From an uncultured Corynebacterium sp. (GTDB taxonomy: Bacteria; Actinomycetota; Actinomycetes; Mycobacteriales; Mycobacteriaceae), in the NCBI GenBank assembly GCA_945631445.1, contig CALZCR010000109.1, positions 1 through 6,404 on the forward strand: a stretch of 6,404 bases of DNA, read 5' to 3'. A program made the position numbers and the translations under genes. Of the stretch, positions 5,277 through 6,404 are shown in pieces. The notes under the pieces are model-generated. The model made no database searches. It was not told the DNA's origin and saw only the letters and a program-made list of their open reading frames with translations. The stretch's first letter is position 1. Each line of letters opens with the position of its first letter.

Positions 5277-5290
5277 TAATCAGGAGAAGC

Positions 5291-6404
5291 ATGACGACCG
5301 TGACGCCCATCGACCAGCAGATCACCCAGGACGAGATTTTCGCCGCCCACAAGGGCGGCAAGCTCATCACCAAGTCCACGGCGCCTTTGACCTCCATGCG
5401 CGATCTCTCCATCGCCTATACCCCGGGCGTCGCCGACGTCTGCCGCGCCATCGCCGAGGACCCGGCCAAGGCACGCACCTACACCGGCGCCGGCAACACC
5501 ATCGCCGTGGTCTCCGACGGCTCCGCGGTCCTGGGCCTGGGCGACATCGGCCCGGCCGCCGCCATGCCCGTCATGGAGGGCAAGGCCCAGCTGTTCTCCG
5601 AGTTCGCCGGCCTCAACGCCGTGCCGATCGTGCTGGACACCCAGGACGTCGACGCCATCGTCGAGACGGTCGTGGCCATGGCGCCCTCCTTCGGCGGCAT
5701 CAACCTCGAGGACATCTCCGCCCCGCGCTGCTTCGAGGTCGAACGCCGCGTCAAGGAACGCCTGGACATCCCGGTCCTGCACGACGACCAGCACGGCACC
5801 GCCGTCGTGGTGCTGGCCGCCCTGCGCAACGCCGCCCAGGTCTTGAGCCGTACGCTGACGGATCTGCAGGTCGTCATCTCCGGCGCCGGCGCGGCCGGGG
5901 TGGCCATCGTCGACATGCTGCTGGAAGCCGGCGTCGCCGACATCGTCGTGCTGGATTCCAAGGGCGCCATCCACGGCGACCGCGCGGATCTGACCCCGGT
6001 GAAGAAGTCGTTGGCCGCGCGCACCAACCCGCGCAACGTCACCGGCGGGGTCGCGGACGCCCTCGACGGCGCCGACACCTTCATCGGCGTCTCCAGCGGC
6101 AACATCACCGAAGAGCAGCTGCGCCACATGGCGCACCAGCCGATCCTGTTCTCCCTGGCCAACCCGACCCCGGAGATCCACCCGGAGCTGGCCGCGCGCT
6201 ACGGCGGCGTCGTGGCCACCGGCCGCAGCGACCTGCCCAACCAGATCAACAACGTGCTGGCCTTCCCCGGCATCTTCCGCGGCGCCCTGGACGCGCACGC
6301 CACGAAGATCACCCCGGCGATGCTGCTGGCCGCCTCCCGGGCGATCGCCGAGGTCGCCGCCGACGCCCTGGACGCCGGGCACATCGTGCCGCAGGCGCTC
6401 GATG
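5291..6404 (+). CDS. malE: Malic enzyme (oxaloacetate-decarboxylating malate dehydrogenase), 3' end outside window
   Basis: Malic enzyme oxidatively decarboxylates malate to pyruvate and CO2 with reduction of NAD(P)+, an anaplerotic and NADPH-supplying cytosolic step. The 371 codons present cover nearly the whole short bacterial form; the C. glutamicum protein is about 390 residues as I recall, so only about 20 are cut off. Visible motifs are SIAYTPGVADV (40-50) with the catalytic Tyr43, MEGKAQLFSEFAG (95-107) with the catalytic Lys98, GGINLEDISAPRCFE (135-149) with metal-binding Glu/Asp, LHDDQHGT (163-170), and the Rossmann loop SGAGAAGVAI (197-206). SLANPTPEIHPE (288-299) and TGRSDLPNQINNVLAFPGIFRG are also present; the latter starts at 310. 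The cofactor (NAD or NADP) cannot be fixed by eye. The ATG at 5291 follows AGGAG (5282-5286) by four bases, unlike the leaderless neighbours. It diverges from the carbonic-anhydrase-like gene. Confidence 0.95.
   Translation, partial: MTTVTPIDQQITQDEIFAAHKGGKLITKSTAPLTSMRDLSIAYTPGVADVCRAIAEDPAKARTYTGAGNTIAVVSDGSAVLGLGDIGPAAAMPVMEGKAQLFSEFAGLNAVPIVLDTQDVDAIVETVVAMAPSFGGINLEDISAPRCFEVERRVKERLDIPVLHDDQHGTAVVVLAALRNAAQVLSRTLTDLQVVISGAGAAGVAIVDMLLEAGVADIVVLDSKGAIHGDRADLTPVKKSLAARTNPRNVTGGVADALDGADTFIGVSSGNITEEQLRHMAHQPILFSLANPTPEIHPELAARYGGVVATGRSDLPNQINNVLAFPGIFRGALDAHATKITPAMLLAASRAIAEVAADALDAGHIVPQALD

Noticed and set aside
5276..6382. Minus-strand 368-codon frame opposite malic enzyme
   Set aside because: The plus strand encodes an intact malic enzyme with all catalytic motifs. 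The minus frame is Gly/Val/Asp-rich shadow sequence.

Overview
The window is high-GC actinobacterial DNA. The gene content and control signals point to a Corynebacterium or close relative: a murT-gatD pair, a DnaQ-like protein with a BRCT tail beside it, a DUF2020-type lipoprotein remnant, and several start codons placed 6-7 bases after a TAnnnT -10 box, as expected for leaderless mRNAs. The genus call is inference from these features. No species can be named.

Layout. Positions 1-136 hold no gene, only a strong hairpin (47-88) that would end leftward transcription. A 53-residue acidic peptide gene lies at 137-298 (minus), too short for routine ORF calling. A perfect 16-bp hairpin at 339-375 separates it from a minus-strand pair: a DUF3806-like protein (759-1175), then a damaged lipoprotein gene (411-762) whose signal peptide is split between two frames and whose 3' part appears to be missing. 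From a 68-bp divergent promoter region, a DnaQ-fold/BRCT protein (1244-2380) runs rightward, followed by murT (2397-3677) and gatD (3670-4437), which overlap by 8 bp. A large repeat-built hairpin (4459-4540) sits between gatD and a converging gamma-carbonic-anhydrase-family gene (4560-5111, minus). A 179-bp intergenic region with several inverted repeats leads into a malic enzyme gene (5291 onward, plus) that is cut by the right edge of the window.

How the genes work together. MurT and GatD form the lipid II amidotransferase that converts D-glutamate to D-isoglutamine in the peptidoglycan stem. Malic enzyme makes pyruvate and NAD(P)H from malate. The carbonic-anhydrase-like protein may act on CO2/bicarbonate, but no functional tie to malic enzyme is shown. 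I see no CRISPR, phage, IS element, tRNA or rRNA, and no convincing new multi-gene system. The points most worth a second look are the exonuclease-fold protein that lacks all its catalytic acids, the MurT with a degraded zinc ribbon, the hidden small peptide gene and the decaying lipoprotein gene.
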